Positions 7,660-16,841 of a stretch of 64,000 bases of DNA are shown here, one piece after another. The notes under the pieces are model-generated. The model saw only the letters and a list, made by a program, of their open reading frames with translations, had not been told where the DNA came from and searched no databases. Within the stretch, counting starts at the first letter, position 1, and the number at the start of each line of letters is the position of its first letter. Where the stretch lies: positions 62,001 through 126,000 of the forward strand of contig NZ_BAWM01000037.1 of assembly GCF_000759675.1 (NCBI RefSeq). Reading direction: 5' to 3'. The stretch is from Neobacillus niacini (GTDB taxonomy: Bacteria > Bacillota > Bacilli > Bacillales > Cytobacillaceae). A program made the position numbers and the translations under genes.

Positions 7660-10600
7660 TTACGCCACCCTCCTTTCTAATTAACCCAAAGATTGTTTCC
7701 TTGGACTGCGGTGTTAGAATTCGGTAATGATTTTCAATTGACTCATCAAATTGACAAACGGATTTGTAGGAACAAAATGTACAAGGCGTTTTATCTTTCA
7801 GTTTAAAAGGGGCAATAGCAACTTGACCATCGACTATAGCCTCTCCTGTAGTCTGATAGAGCTTTCGAACATAATTCCTTAGCTCGTCAAATTCATTTAG
7901 GCTCGCTACTTTTGATTTCTTCGTAAGATTGCCATCTTTTTTAATACCCGCCGAAATAATTTGTGAATCACCTGATTCAAGCGTTTGGTCCATCAGCTTG
8001 AGGACCTCTTGGTCACCCACCATTAAACCGTTCATCTTGAATTTTTTCATGATTTCCTTTTCTATTTCATCAACCGTCAGCAATTTGGCAGAGCTTATTA
8101 ACGGGTTATGGACATGAAAATACAGGACTCCTGCAGGGCTTGCTTTCATTTCTACCAGTTCGTCTGAATGTGTAATGACGATATCTAAGTATGTTAACAT
8201 TTGCAGGGCAAGTCCATAGTATACCTCGTTAAGATTTACATCCTTTTCACTCGATTTATAATCAATGACACGCAAGTAAGTATGATCATTTTCACCCTTT
8301 GCTTGATCGACCCTATCGATGCGGCCAGCTAATTCCATTCGTTTTCCATTTTTTAGTGAAAACGTTAATGGCGGGAGCTTGCCATTACGTCCAAAGCTCA
8401 ATTCTAATCCAATTGGTGAGAAGCCACTTACTTTTGCATGTTCACTTAACACTTGAGAGGCCCTGGTAATAATTTGTTCTAATTTTCGTTTGATATAATG
8501 ATGGCGTTCTGAGCTTAAGAGAATTTCATTTTGGAGCTTAGGAGCTAAAGCATTCACTGCCTCCCTAGCCAGTTCTTCACATTGCTTCTTTGTAAGAGAT
8601 GCCCAGCTAAGGTTTTGCTCATTTACAAAATCAGAGATATGCTTTAAAGCTGCATGAAATAGTTCTCCTATGTCAGGAGCTTCCAAACGAAAAACTTGCC
8701 GTTCACGAAGCTTTAGCCCATGCTGTGCAAAATGAGAAAAGGCACAGCCATTATATAACTCCATTCGTGAAACGCTAGCCTGTATCGTATCACCATACAA
8801 TTCATCCGCTGTTCCCTTTGAAAGCTGTACCGTTTGGTTGGTGTAAAAGAGACTGGAGAATACTTTCTCTGCACGCCCCTTCCACTCCCCTTTTATATAA
8901 AAGTTATATACATCCCACCACAATTCGGATATAGGATAATTCCGTTTTTTCAACTGAAGCTGAGAGGTTAAATAAGACAGAGTTGTTTTATGATTGGTAA
9001 CAAAATTCAACTGCTCCTCTTCTGTTAACTCAGCAGGATCTGTACCATAAAAATGCTCTTCTAATTTTGGATACATATCTTTCAATCTCTTAATATACGA
9101 GGAAGGAATTAATGCCTTTCCTTCATCATTTGCAAGCGGGTAGCTGACATAGAGAGCCTCTGAAGGTGTGGTTAGTGCTTTATAGGCAATAAAATTCTCG
9201 TCCAATAGACGTGTTCTGCTACTGGGTGCCACAGTCAAATTTTTAGCTATCAGCATTTCACGTTCTTCACCAGATAATATCCCTTCATCGGCAATTTTAG
9301 CTGGTAGTATTCCCTCATTAACACCAACAACAAAGGCCGCTTTTATGTCTGTTAATCTAGACTTTTCTAAATCTCCGATTATTACTTGATCTAGTGCTGG
9401 GGGAATGAGTGAAAAATAGAGTGATTCAAATCCTGCTTCTAAAATAGCGGAGAAAGACTTTAAGGAAATAGATTCATCCCCTAATAGTTCCACATATTGA
9501 TCTAACAGATCTATACAGGCATTCCACACCTGATCATGCTCACGCATTTTTACAAGATTGCCTTTTTGTTCAGCTTCCATTTTCCAATTTTCTAGTTTTG
9601 AAGGAATATCTAATTCTTCTAAATATAAATAGATTGCTTCACAAAACTTCCGACCTGTATCTGCCTTTTTAAGCCTTCTTGACAAGCGGAGTATCGGGGC
9701 TGTTACCATAAGCTTTAATTCATTCAATTGCTGTTCTATTTCTTTTTCAGCATCTGTTTGAACATTTGCTTCCATTTCTAGACCCTTAAAGCGACGGTAA
9801 GTCCATCGATCTTTTCTTGTCCATTTACTCCCTTTAATTCCATATGCAAGGACATAGTTTTCTAGCCTATCCATGTTTTCCCGCATTCTATCTGGATTTT
9901 CCTGAAGTGGGTATATCAATTCTGTTTTAATTACCCTAAAAACAGGCTCATATCGCCAAAATGAATGAATCACTTCCATGGTTGACCGGATTAATTCAAT
10001 CAATGGGTGATTCAGCATCGTTCTCTTTTGGTCGATAAAATAGGGAATTTGATAATCAGAGAAAACCGGCTCTACAATTTCATGATAGTCACTGCCGTTT
10101 CTTATCAATAAGGCTAGATCTTTATAACGGTAATTCTTTGTCCGAACCAACTGAAGAATTTCGCGCGCTATCCCCTCTATCTCAGCTCTACGATTAACAG
10201 CTTGACCAATATGAATGTCTGTTTGTCCATAATAAGGGTCTGCTGGTCTTGTATCAAAATTACCCTCTAAATGACGTAACGATAAATCATTCCATTTCTG
10301 CTGTTGAGAAAGAAAGATCGGAGGCTCCATTTCGATGCCTTCAACTTTTGCCAAATCGTAAATAGAGCAGCAAGCCTCACTAGATAATCTAAATAAATCC
10401 AATTCATCTGGCGGCGTATCAAAGGATGTTTGATCAGTCGTCATTGTAACGGTTACTCTCTGACAATGCTTCATTATTTCTTTCATGACTAAGTATTCCT
10501 GTGGTGTAAAGCTATAAAAACCATCTATATAGATCTCGGCATCTTTTAAGTAGGTTGATTCAGAAACCTTTTCTGAAAGCAAACGAAAATAGTCCTCGGA

Positions 10601-11146
10601 ATCGATATATTTTCCAAAGACTTCATCTTCAAATTGTCTATAGATAATCTCTAAATCATTCAGTTTATCCTTCAAGGCTCTAGAAGCTGTTTCACCATAT
10701 TCATTGGCCTTTTCAGCCTCTTGAGATAGCTCTTCAGGTGTAATGCAATAGCGCTTGAATTCAGTAATCATCTGTTCTACTTGCTGAACAAAGCCATTTT
10801 TATCAGCAGCACGTTGAAACAATTTTAATTGGTCTTTTTTATCTTCAATAATTTTTCGAATGAGCATACTTATTCCAACACTGCTTAGATGATACCGGCT
10901 TATGCCGCCAGTCTCCTGCAAAATTCTCCAAGCTAATCGTGAAAAACTGTACACTTGTGCACGAATCATACCACCAAGTTTTGGATTGGTCGCCAAACGA
11001 TATTCTGTTGAAAACGTCATCTGCTCTGGAACTATATAAATAATCGGGGATCCCTCTGGATTTTCCAGCAGTCGGTCTTGTATTTCGTTCATACACATTT
11101 GAGTTTTACCGCTTCCCGACCTTCCGGATACCATTCTTAAAGACAT
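7652..11146 (-). CDS. addB: ATP-dependent helicase/nuclease subunit AddB
   Basis: 1164 aa, matching the B. subtilis length (about 1,166). It has an N-terminal Walker A GRSGSGKT at residues 8-15, an inactivated helicase fold, and a C-terminal nuclease domain (LRVIDYKSSEKD). The four cysteines of the AddB iron-sulfur cluster are visible: one in LYNGCAFSHF and three in CTFCSYKSVCQF near the C-terminus. AddB provides the second nuclease and recognises Chi. It is first in the addBA operon and overlaps addA by 8 bp. Confidence 0.95.
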   Translation of the reverse strand: MSLRMVSGRSGSGKTQMCMNEIQDRLLENPEGSPIIYIVPEQMTFSTEYRLATNPKLGGMIRAQVYSFSRLAWRILQETGGISRYHLSSVGISMLIRKIIEDKKDQLKLFQRAADKNGFVQQVEQMITEFKRYCITPEELSQEAEKANEYGETASRALKDKLNDLEIIYRQFEDEVFGKYIDSEDYFRLLSEKVSESTYLKDAEIYIDGFYSFTPQEYLVMKEIMKHCQRVTVTMTTDQTSFDTPPDELDLFRLSSEACCSIYDLAKVEGIEMEPPIFLSQQQKWNDLSLRHLEGNFDTRPADPYYGQTDIHIGQAVNRRAEIEGIAREILQLVRTKNYRYKDLALLIRNGSDYHEIVEPVFSDYQIPYFIDQKRTMLNHPLIELIRSTMEVIHSFWRYEPVFRVIKTELIYPLQENPDRMRENMDRLENYVLAYGIKGSKWTRKDRWTYRRFKGLEMEANVQTDAEKEIEQQLNELKLMVTAPILRLSRRLKKADTGRKFCEAIYLYLEELDIPSKLENWKMEAEQKGNLVKMREHDQVWNACIDLLDQYVELLGDESISLKSFSAILEAGFESLYFSLIPPALDQVIIGDLEKSRLTDIKAAFVVGVNEGILPAKIADEGILSGEEREMLIAKNLTVAPSSRTRLLDENFIAYKALTTPSEALYVSYPLANDEGKALIPSSYIKRLKDMYPKLEEHFYGTDPAELTEEEQLNFVTNHKTTLSYLTSQLQLKKRNYPISELWWDVYNFYIKGEWKGRAEKVFSSLFYTNQTVQLSKGTADELYGDTIQASVSRMELYNGCAFSHFAQHGLKLRERQVFRLEAPDIGELFHAALKHISDFVNEQNLSWASLTKKQCEELAREAVNALAPKLQNEILLSSERHHYIKRKLEQIITRASQVLSEHAKVSGFSPIGLELSFGRNGKLPPLTFSLKNGKRMELAGRIDRVDQAKGENDHTYLRVIDYKSSEKDVNLNEVYYGLALQMLTYLDIVITHSDELVEMKASPAGVLYFHVHNPLISSAKLLTVDEIEKEIMKKFKMNGLMVGDQEVLKLMDQTLESGDSQIISAGIKKDGNLTKKSKVASLNEFDELRNYVRKLYQTTGEAIVDGQVAIAPFKLKDKTPCTFCSYKSVCQFDESIENHYRILTPQSKETIFGLIRKEGGVNE

Positions 11147-11264
11147 GTTTCTTCCTCGCTTTCCGATTACCCTTCTACAAACTTAATACACTCATTTTAT
11201 CACAAAAAGAGCACAAACGTTTGGAACACTTCATACAGATTAAAACCATTAATGGTAATTTTTA

Positions 11265-11298
11265 AACAAAAAAAGAGACGATATCATCATCGTACTCT
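11265..11298 (-). terminator. Terminator after lepB
   Basis: Minus-strand stem AGAG-t-ACGAT / ATCGT-CTCT with a short loop, followed by TTTTTTTG. It sits between lepB and addB, so the two are separately transcribed and the addB promoter should lie within 11147-11265. Confidence 0.65.
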
Positions 11299-11319
11299 CA
11301 GGTTTTAAATCCTATCTAA

Positions 11320-11874
11320 TTAAAATTGAACATCCATTTCGTTTAGCGGCCAGTATCGAAGGTCGACTTTTCCAACAACCTGGCTGACAGAGATGAATCC
11401 AAAATGCCTGCTATCCCAACTGCCTAAGCGATTATCCCCTAGAACAAATAACTTTCCTTCTGGGACAGTACTTTCACCTGTGATCTCTTTCAAACTAAAA
11501 TCACCTGTAAGTTTCATTCCAGGTATCTCTTGCTTATAAACAGTTAAAAAAGGTTCCTTGTACTTTTGTTCGTTAATATATAATTGATCGTCTTTAAATT
11601 CAATTTTATCTCCTGGAAGTCCGATCACACGTTTGACGAAATCCTCTTTCTCATTTGCATGGAAAACAATGACATCAAAACGACTCAGGTCACTAATTTG
11701 GTAGCCTAGCTTATTGACTACTAATTTGTTTCCATCCTGGAGAGTAGGCATCATTGATTCTCCCTCAACAACATAATTAGAAAAGAAAAATGTTCGTATA
11801 AAAGCAAAAATGATGATTCCAATTGCAAAAGCTTTAATCCATTCAATCCCCTCTTTTTTCCATTCAATATTCAC
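11320..11874 (-). CDS. lepB: Type I signal peptidase
   Basis: 184 aa, typical of Gram-positive Sip proteins. One N-terminal membrane anchor (about residues 13-31) is followed by the catalytic serine in EGESMMPT (Ser40) and the general base lysine in FVKRVIGLPGD (Lys81). The GDNRLGSWDSRHFG box closes the active site. The enzyme removes signal peptides from exported proteins at the outer face of the membrane. It is 2 bp from yhjE, as sipV is next to yhjE in B. subtilis, so sipV is the likely ortholog. It has its own terminator. Confidence 0.93.
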   Translation of the reverse strand: MNIEWKKEGIEWIKAFAIGIIIFAFIRTFFFSNYVVEGESMMPTLQDGNKLVVNKLGYQISDLSRFDVIVFHANEKEDFVKRVIGLPGDKIEFKDDQLYINEQKYKEPFLTVYKQEIPGMKLTGDFSLKEITGESTVPEGKLFVLGDNRLGSWDSRHFGFISVSQVVGKVDLRYWPLNEMDVQF

Positions 11875-11876
11875 TT

Positions 11877-12530
11877 TTAACTCCTCCTTTTCTTCAACTC
11901 TTTACCTCTATATATCTCCTCATTATGGTCATTTTCCATGCTCTTATTCAATCTTACTTCAATTCTTTTTCCAACATACCAAAGAATAAAAATAACTAGA
12001 AAAACAATGCCAGTACGGTATGGCCGAGTAATCAATGATTGAAGATCATAACCAACAAAACTAATGGTAAAAATCATCACCATTTTGCCAATTGCTACAG
12101 CAAGCATGTATTGATAAATACTGATTTTCGAAAGAGCCGCTACAACATTTACAACAACAGATGGTGTAAACGGGAAACAAAGAAGTAAAAAGAGCGGTCC
12201 AAAACCATGACGATCTACCCAATCCATTAACTTTCGGACCTTTGGGTGTTTTGAGAGAAAAGAAAATACCTTTTTTTGTCCATACCTCCTAATCAGAAAA
12301 AAAAGTAGTAAGGCTCCTAAGCATGACCCCAACCAAGAATATAAAAACCCTAACCATAGCCCAAAAGCGCTCGCATTAGCCATTACAAATAAAAACAATG
12401 GCAGAAACGGCAAAAATGCTTCAATCAAGGGCAGCACGATACCAGGTAACGGTCCAAAGGATCGGTATTCTTGAATTAAGTCCATAATATTTTCAATTGT
12501 GAACCATGCCTTTAATGCTTCAAAGTCCAT
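11877..12530 (-). CDS. yhjE: TVP38/TMEM64 family membrane protein YhjE
   Basis: 217 aa with about five membrane segments and the VTT/SNARE-associated core (FGLWLGFLYSWLGSCLGALLLF, then PFTPSVVVNVVAALS). This family (DedA-like) is thought to move lipids or lipid carriers across the membrane; the substrate here is unknown. AAGGAG precedes the ATG. The gene forms an operon with lepB and probably the LCP gene upstream (35-bp gap), linking it to the cell envelope. Confidence 0.82.
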   Translation of the reverse strand: MDFEALKAWFTIENIMDLIQEYRSFGPLPGIVLPLIEAFLPFLPLFLFVMANASAFGLWLGFLYSWLGSCLGALLLFFLIRRYGQKKVFSFLSKHPKVRKLMDWVDRHGFGPLFLLLCFPFTPSVVVNVVAALSKISIYQYMLAVAIGKMVMIFTISFVGYDLQSLITRPYRTGIVFLVIFILWYVGKRIEVRLNKSMENDHNEEIYRGKELKKRRS

Positions 12531-12565
12531 AATATTGCTCCTTAAAATTTTGCTGTTTCCTTAGC

Positions 12566-13519
12566 TTATTGAGTGATAAATTGGTGAAAGGCCTCTCTAT
12601 TCATCTTTAGATCTAAATCTAAAACGTCACCTTCCCCTTTTATGCTTGCGTCTTTATATCCATTCTCTATCGGAATTCTAAAGGTCTCAATATTTCCTCT
12701 ATCTTTTGCAAAGAAATCTTTCGCCATAAATAATATATCTCCGGTATCCATGTTTGTGTTGATATATGGTGTGACCACACCCATTAATTTAGGGAGTTTT
12801 GGGATGGTTTGAATGCCTGAAAGCTGATCACTTATCGCCTGAATTGCCTGCTGCTGACGTTGAACCCGACCAAAATCACCTATAGCATCATGTCGAAATC
12901 GTACAAAGCTAAGCATATGCTCCCCATCTAATCGTTGCAGTCCTGGTTCAAGTGGAATGTCAATATAATCTTCCATTCTCTTCTCGACATTGATTTCTAC
13001 GCCATTTGGAAAGGCTTCATCAATTAATTGCACAAATCCCTCAAAGTCAACAATCGCATAATACTGTAAATCAATGTCAAAATTTTCTTTGATTGTTTTC
13101 CTCATAAGTTCAGGACCGCCACGCATAAAGGCAGAATTGATTTTATGCTTACCATGTCCAGGGATATTTACATAAATATCTCTCATGATAGAAGTCAGCT
13201 TATAAGTCCCTTTGTCTTCATTATAATGCGCAATCATTATTGTATCGGCCCGAGATTTTTCCTCACCCTCTCTGGCGTCACTCCCTAATAAAAGTATATT
13301 GGTTGCACCATATTGATCCTTTTTACCATCAAAAGTGTAAACTTCTTCGTTAACATTATTTTCCTCATTTTCATTATTAATTTTCTCTAAGGATTGATTT
13401 ACTCCTTGTTTATACTGATAATACGAATAACCGGCTGTTGCTCCAACTAGCAGCAACACGGCTAATAATATCGTTGTCGATGTTCTTTTCTTCCTTCTTT
13501 TATGCTTTTCATATCTCAT
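12566..13519 (-). CDS. LytR-CpsA-Psr (LCP) family cell-wall ligase
   Basis: 317 aa. A basic start (KHKRRKKR), one membrane helix (about 15-33), a short linker and an extracellular LCP domain: NILLLGSDAREGEEKSRADTI, later SIMRDIYVNIPG, GKHKINSAF, then LSFVRFRHDAIGDFGRVQRQQQ. These arginines and aspartates bind the pyrophosphate of the lipid-linked donor. LCP enzymes attach teichoic acid or other anionic polymers to peptidoglycan (TagTUV group in B. subtilis). Which paralog this is cannot be told from sequence alone. Confidence 0.9.
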   Translation of the reverse strand: MRYEKHKRRKKRTSTTILLAVLLLVGATAGYSYYQYKQGVNQSLEKINNENEENNVNEEVYTFDGKKDQYGATNILLLGSDAREGEEKSRADTIMIAHYNEDKGTYKLTSIMRDIYVNIPGHGKHKINSAFMRGGPELMRKTIKENFDIDLQYYAIVDFEGFVQLIDEAFPNGVEINVEKRMEDYIDIPLEPGLQRLDGEHMLSFVRFRHDAIGDFGRVQRQQQAIQAISDQLSGIQTIPKLPKLMGVVTPYINTNMDTGDILFMAKDFFAKDRGNIETFRIPIENGYKDASIKGEGDVLDLDLKMNREAFHQFITQ

Positions 13520-13643
13520 ACTGACTCACCCATCTTTGTCATATTTTTAACGACCAATTTATTGTGTCTATATATAATTCATTTTCCCCGAGATAATATC
13601 CTTCTATCAAAAACTTTCTCACACAAGCACCAAATTTTGCAAA

Positions 13644-13673
13644 TAAAAAAACCGCAAGCTTTTAAGCATTGCG
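13644..13673 (-). terminator. Minus-facing hairpin with T-run, no gene upstream
   Basis: CGCAAtGCTT pairs with AGCtTGCG, followed on the minus strand by GTTTTTTT. No leftward gene ends here; only the divergent yhjD promoter lies beyond. It may insulate the LCP gene from antisense transcription, or be chance. Confidence 0.4.
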
Positions 13674-13717
13674 TTTTCCATCAGACTTTTGTATGATAAA
13701 ATAAGAACAGGTGTTCT
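13669..13717 (+). promoter_or_regulatory. Sigma-A promoter of yhjD with palindromic operator
   Basis: TTGCGT at 13669-13674 and TATGAT at 13692-13697 are 17 bp apart. A 14-bp palindrome, AGAACAGGTGTTCT, lies at 13704-13717 around the expected transcript start. It resembles the Bacillus LexA box (CGAAC-N4-GTTCG) with the outer base changed. Binding by LexA is only a guess. Confidence 0.5.
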
Positions 13718-13750
13718 GTAAACGAAATTAAGAAAGGAGCCGATGATGGG

Positions 13751-14116
13751 ATGACTAGGATTCCAGAGGAGGATCGTAATATAATGGAAAAAGCCATCTA
13801 CTTGCCAATGGTATTAATTGTCTTAAATCGTGATTTAACAGTTGTGGAAAAAAGTCCTTTTAAATTAAAAAAACCCTATTTAGAACTAATTGAAGAAACG
13901 ATGAAGAGCATCCAAAAGGAATTAACAGAAGTTAAACAATATATGAAGAAGAATAATCTCCAAGTAATCGAAACAAAACGGGACGATGCCTTTACCATGT
14001 ATATGTTCTTATATAAAGGGTATGAAGAAGCTCATAATTACTTTAATCCAAGAATACGCAATAAAGTTCAAGAATTAATGGAGTTTTATTTTCTAAAACA
14101 GCACCTGTCCCGTTAA
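13751..14116 (+). CDS. yhjD: YhjD-like conserved protein
   Basis: 121 aa, soluble and mostly helical, with no recognised catalytic motif. Size, sequence pattern (EKAIYLPMVLIVL near the start, VIETKRDDAF and YFNPRIRNKV later) and position beside yhjE, lepB and comK fit B. subtilis YhjD, whose function is unknown. AAAGGAG lies about 11 nt before the ATG. A sigma-A promoter with a palindrome lies just upstream. It is convergent with comK, 4 bp away, without a clear terminator between. Confidence 0.65.
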   Translation: MTRIPEEDRNIMEKAIYLPMVLIVLNRDLTVVEKSPFKLKKPYLELIEETMKSIQKELTEVKQYMKKNNLQVIETKRDDAFTMYMFLYKGYEEAHNYFNPRIRNKVQELMEFYFLKQHLSR

Positions 14117-14120
14117 GATG

Positions 14121-14708
14121 TTAATGTTTATCCTTAATCTTCTGTTTGCCATATTCATAAGAATCCTCTGATGCCTCCAAGGTCTTTGGTCGTTGTAATA
14201 AATAAAATGATTTTCTTTCATTGTGTTCAATTCTTTGCATTAACTTCGTCCTTAAATAAGCTGTTCTCTCCAGTTGAGAAATAATCGAGCTGCATGAAAC
14301 AGGGAAACTAAAAGACTGATTATTATTAAAAAGGATTAACGTTTCTTGAGGATTAATTCGGACCGGCTTTTTTACATGTTCATGGGAAATCCAAATACAC
14401 TCTTGACGGTTTGGTGATGTGGTAGGGAAGAAAAAAATGCGGTTTGTGGGATCAATTGCAATAGGAATCTTATGTGCATAACCAACAAGCAGTTTTGTAC
14501 CATTCCTACGACCTTCATAATCACTTCCATAATATTCACAACTACTTCTTATTATATCGAGTGGTTTAAAGGGGGATAAAAATTCATCTTCTACTTCAAA
14601 AATCTCCGAATAAATTTTACTGCCATACACGATGGGTTTAACGAACATCGTAAATGGATTTACCTCATATTCTTCAATTTGCTTTAGCTTCAATATTTTC
14701 AACTCCAT
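14121..14708 (-). CDS. comK: Competence transcription factor ComK
   Basis: 195 aa from the ATG at 14708 (a TTG two codons earlier is less likely). ComK is the master activator of competence and binds paired AT-boxes (AAAA-N5-TTTT) in the minor groove. The family core is clear: KPLDIIRSSCEYYGSDYEGRR, PIAIDPTNRIFFFPTTSPNR, CIWISHEHVK and RTAYLRTKLMQRIEH, all aligning with B. subtilis ComK. The 160-bp upstream gap is very AT-rich, as expected for an autoregulated comK promoter bound by ComK, AbrB, Rok and CodY, but no box was assigned with confidence. A complete comK suggests the strain may be competent. Confidence 0.92.
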   Translation of the reverse strand: MELKILKLKQIEEYEVNPFTMFVKPIVYGSKIYSEIFEVEDEFLSPFKPLDIIRSSCEYYGSDYEGRRNGTKLLVGYAHKIPIAIDPTNRIFFFPTTSPNRQECIWISHEHVKKPVRINPQETLILFNNNQSFSFPVSCSSIISQLERTAYLRTKLMQRIEHNERKSFYLLQRPKTLEASEDSYEYGKQKIKDKH

Positions 14709-14880
14709 TAGCAATTTTATCCATCATATCATGATTACTTTATGGTTGATTTATTTTTCTGAATTGTTGCGAATTTAGTCACAAAGTTATTACAGGAAAA
14801 TAAATCTGAAAATTATAAATATTTATTGATATTATCAAAAAAAATCCATATAATATTAAAAAGCATCAGAGGTGATTTTG

Positions 14881-15114
14881 ATGAATGAGAAATCATACAC
14901 GGAATTGATGAAAATTGGTGCCATGAAACGTCAACGGAAAGAGAATTTTGTCCAGGATTTATACATTGATATGCTTTTATTTGAGATTCAATTAAATGTT
15001 GAAAGAGAAAAACTGCTGAAAAAAATTGACTTTGCAATTGACCATCGAGATAAAAACAACTTTTACCTCTTATCGAAACAATTAGTTGAAATTAACAAAC
15101 GATTCGGATCGTAG
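14881..15114 (+). CDS. yhzC: IDEAL-domain protein YhzC
   Basis: 77 aa from the ATG at 14881, 5-6 nt after AGAGGTGA; a GTG three codons earlier overlaps that ribosome site. The C-terminal part has the IDEAL domain pattern: MLLFEIQLNVEREKLLKKID, then FAIDHRDKNNFYLLSKQL. This short domain occurs in Bacillaceae proteins of unknown role and at the end of ComK-linked and phosphatase-type proteins. yhzC also flanks comK in B. subtilis. It is divergent from comK, so a shared AT-rich control region is possible. Confidence 0.8.
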   Translation: MNEKSYTELMKIGAMKRQRKENFVQDLYIDMLLFEIQLNVEREKLLKKIDFAIDHRDKNNFYLLSKQLVEINKRFGS

Positions 15115-15130
15115 GGACAGTATTTAAGAT

Positions 15131-15170
15131 AAAAATGGGAAAGGAGAATAAATTCTCCTTTCCCATTTTT
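15131..15170. terminator. Perfect bidirectional terminator yhzC/yhfN
   Basis: A perfect 18-bp inverted repeat (AAAAATGGGAAAGGAGAA and its complement) around TAAA. It gives a strong hairpin with U-tracts on both strands and separates the convergent genes. Confidence 0.9.
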
Positions 15171-15171
15171 A

Positions 15172-16440
15172 TTATTTTCTTTGTTTCACTTCATATTCTT
15201 CCAGCATGGAAATACGTTCTAACATCGTCGGATGTGTGTATCGGAATATTTTCACTAATAGCGGCGGATTAACCTGACTTAATCCTGAGCGGGTTAATTC
15301 TTGAAAAGCTGTAATGGCTGCCTCTGTATTCTGAGTCATATTAATTGCATATCTATCGGCCCTTGTTTCCTCATAACGGGAGATGAGATTGGTGAAAGGG
15401 CTGGCTGCAAACATGAGCATTGAAATAATCATAAAAAATAAAGGCAGGGATCGTATGTCCTTTACTTCCGGAATCTTTAGTTCTTTCCCATAGCGTTTAA
15501 TAGCCCAATTCATAATTCGATACACAAAATACAAACCAAATAGTGATATCAGTAAGTAGACCGCAATTCCAATATAAATATGATTTTCAACATAATGACA
15601 AATTTCATGCGCCATGATGACTAATATTTGATCGTCTGATAATTTATTTAAAGTTGTATCCCAGAGAACGATTCGGGCATTCGAGCCAATCCCTGAAACA
15701 TAAGCATTTAAGGAATTTGTCTCGTTGGACATATTCACTTCAAAAACATGTTCGGCGGGAATTTGTGCCTTATCCGCTAATGCTAATATCTTTGTTTCCA
15801 ATTCTTTATTTTTCAAAGGATAAAAATCATTATATAACGGGTCGATGATAACTGGCTGTAAAAACATCATAAACAGAGTAAAAGGTATAGACAATAACCA
15901 AGCATAGAGCCACCAGCGTTTAACACTTTTTTTCATAAGCCAATAAAGGACCGGAACAATAATCAGTAAAGTCCCATAATTAATCCAAAAATCTATTAAC
16001 TCCTCCTTCATCCAAGAGGCGAAGGTTTGTGTTGAAATGTTATAGGTTTTAGACAAGGTGTAACTGATATAGCTTAGAGGCAATGTAGCCAGAAAAGCAA
16101 ATAATGAAAGCCATATAAGGTAAATAGCCGTTTGAAGCAATTTATACTTAGATGAACTCTCTGCCCATGTTTTGAATGCCTTAGAAAATCCAAATAATAA
16201 AATCAGAAAATAGAAAAGCCATTCAAACGGTGTAGATAGGAAAAATAACAAATTTCTTATTTTTGAATACTCTTCACTTAGCATTAATTCCCTGCCATTT
16301 AAAAAAGTTGCAGGATCCGCTTTCGTTCCTTGATATTCAAAGGGCAGACTTGGATCTGCAAAGTAAAATAAATACCAATAAAAAAACAATCCATATATCA
16401 CATAGGCCAAAACTGCATAGACTCCCATTTTTCTAACCAT
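15172..16440 (-). CDS. yhfN: M48 family membrane metalloprotease (YhfN, Ste24-like)
   Basis: 422 aa from the ATG at 16440, which has AAAGGGGGA about 9 nt upstream; an ATG 13 codons earlier has no ribosome site. Seven or so membrane segments surround the zinc motif HEICH (residues 278-282), preceded by NAYVSGIGSNARIVLWD and followed by a downstream ETRADRYA glutamate, as in CAAX prenyl proteases and HtpX relatives. In Bacillus the substrate is unknown; turnover of membrane proteins is likely. yhfN also lies in the yhf block of B. subtilis. Confidence 0.88.
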   Translation of the reverse strand: MVRKMGVYAVLAYVIYGLFFYWYLFYFADPSLPFEYQGTKADPATFLNGRELMLSEEYSKIRNLLFFLSTPFEWLFYFLILLFGFSKAFKTWAESSSKYKLLQTAIYLIWLSLFAFLATLPLSYISYTLSKTYNISTQTFASWMKEELIDFWINYGTLLIIVPVLYWLMKKSVKRWWLYAWLLSIPFTLFMMFLQPVIIDPLYNDFYPLKNKELETKILALADKAQIPAEHVFEVNMSNETNSLNAYVSGIGSNARIVLWDTTLNKLSDDQILVIMAHEICHYVENHIYIGIAVYLLISLFGLYFVYRIMNWAIKRYGKELKIPEVKDIRSLPLFFMIISMLMFAASPFTNLISRYEETRADRYAINMTQNTEAAITAFQELTRSGLSQVNPPLLVKIFRYTHPTMLERISMLEEYEVKQRK

Positions 16441-16507
16441 GTAATGTTGTCCCCCTTTTTGTACAACCTCTCTATACATAGTTTAATTAAAAAGATAATA
16501 TTTAGAA

Positions 16508-16534
16508 CTAAAAAAAGCCGGATTACACCGACTT
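16508..16534 (-). terminator. Terminator after azlCD
   Basis: AAGTCGG / CCGGCTT stem (one G-U) with a 6-nt loop, followed on the minus strand by TTTTTAG. It overlaps the azlD stop codon. Confidence 0.75.
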
Positions 16535-16841
16535 ATAGAAAAAATGAATATACAGCTAGGACAGTGATTGACCCTAGAACAACAACGATTACGTTTGCCC
16601 CTAAGAAAGCAGCAGCAAATGCCGCTACAGCACCTGCTATTCCATACCAAATATCATCTTTTTGAATGAAAATGATAGCTGGGAATATTAATGCGCCAAG
16701 TGTTGCGTATGGAACGTTTTTAAGTACCCCCTGGATAAATGGGGGAAGCTCCATACCTTTAAACAAAACAAACGGCAGCATCCTTGGTATATAGGTAACT
16801 AAACCCATTCCAATAATCATCCATAAAATTTCACTTTTCAT
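16533..16841 (-). CDS. azlD: AzlD-family small subunit of branched-chain amino acid exporter
   Basis: 102 aa with four hydrophobic segments, the size of AzlD. Family signs are GMGLVTYIPRMLPFVLF near the start and LKNVPYATLGALIFPAI in the middle. With AzlC it forms an efflux pump for branched-chain amino acids or analogues such as azaleucine. The start overlaps the end of azlC by 11 bp, so translation is coupled. The exact substrate cannot be read from sequence. Confidence 0.87.
   Translation of the reverse strand: MKSEILWMIIGMGLVTYIPRMLPFVLFKGMELPPFIQGVLKNVPYATLGALIFPAIIFIQKDDIWYGIAGAVAAFAAAFLGANVIVVVLGSITVLAVYSFFL

Noticed and set aside
14709..14880. Exact ComK boxes before comK
   Set aside because: The region is AT-rich and several loose AAAA/TTTT pairs exist, but none has the correct double-box spacing clearly enough to assign.
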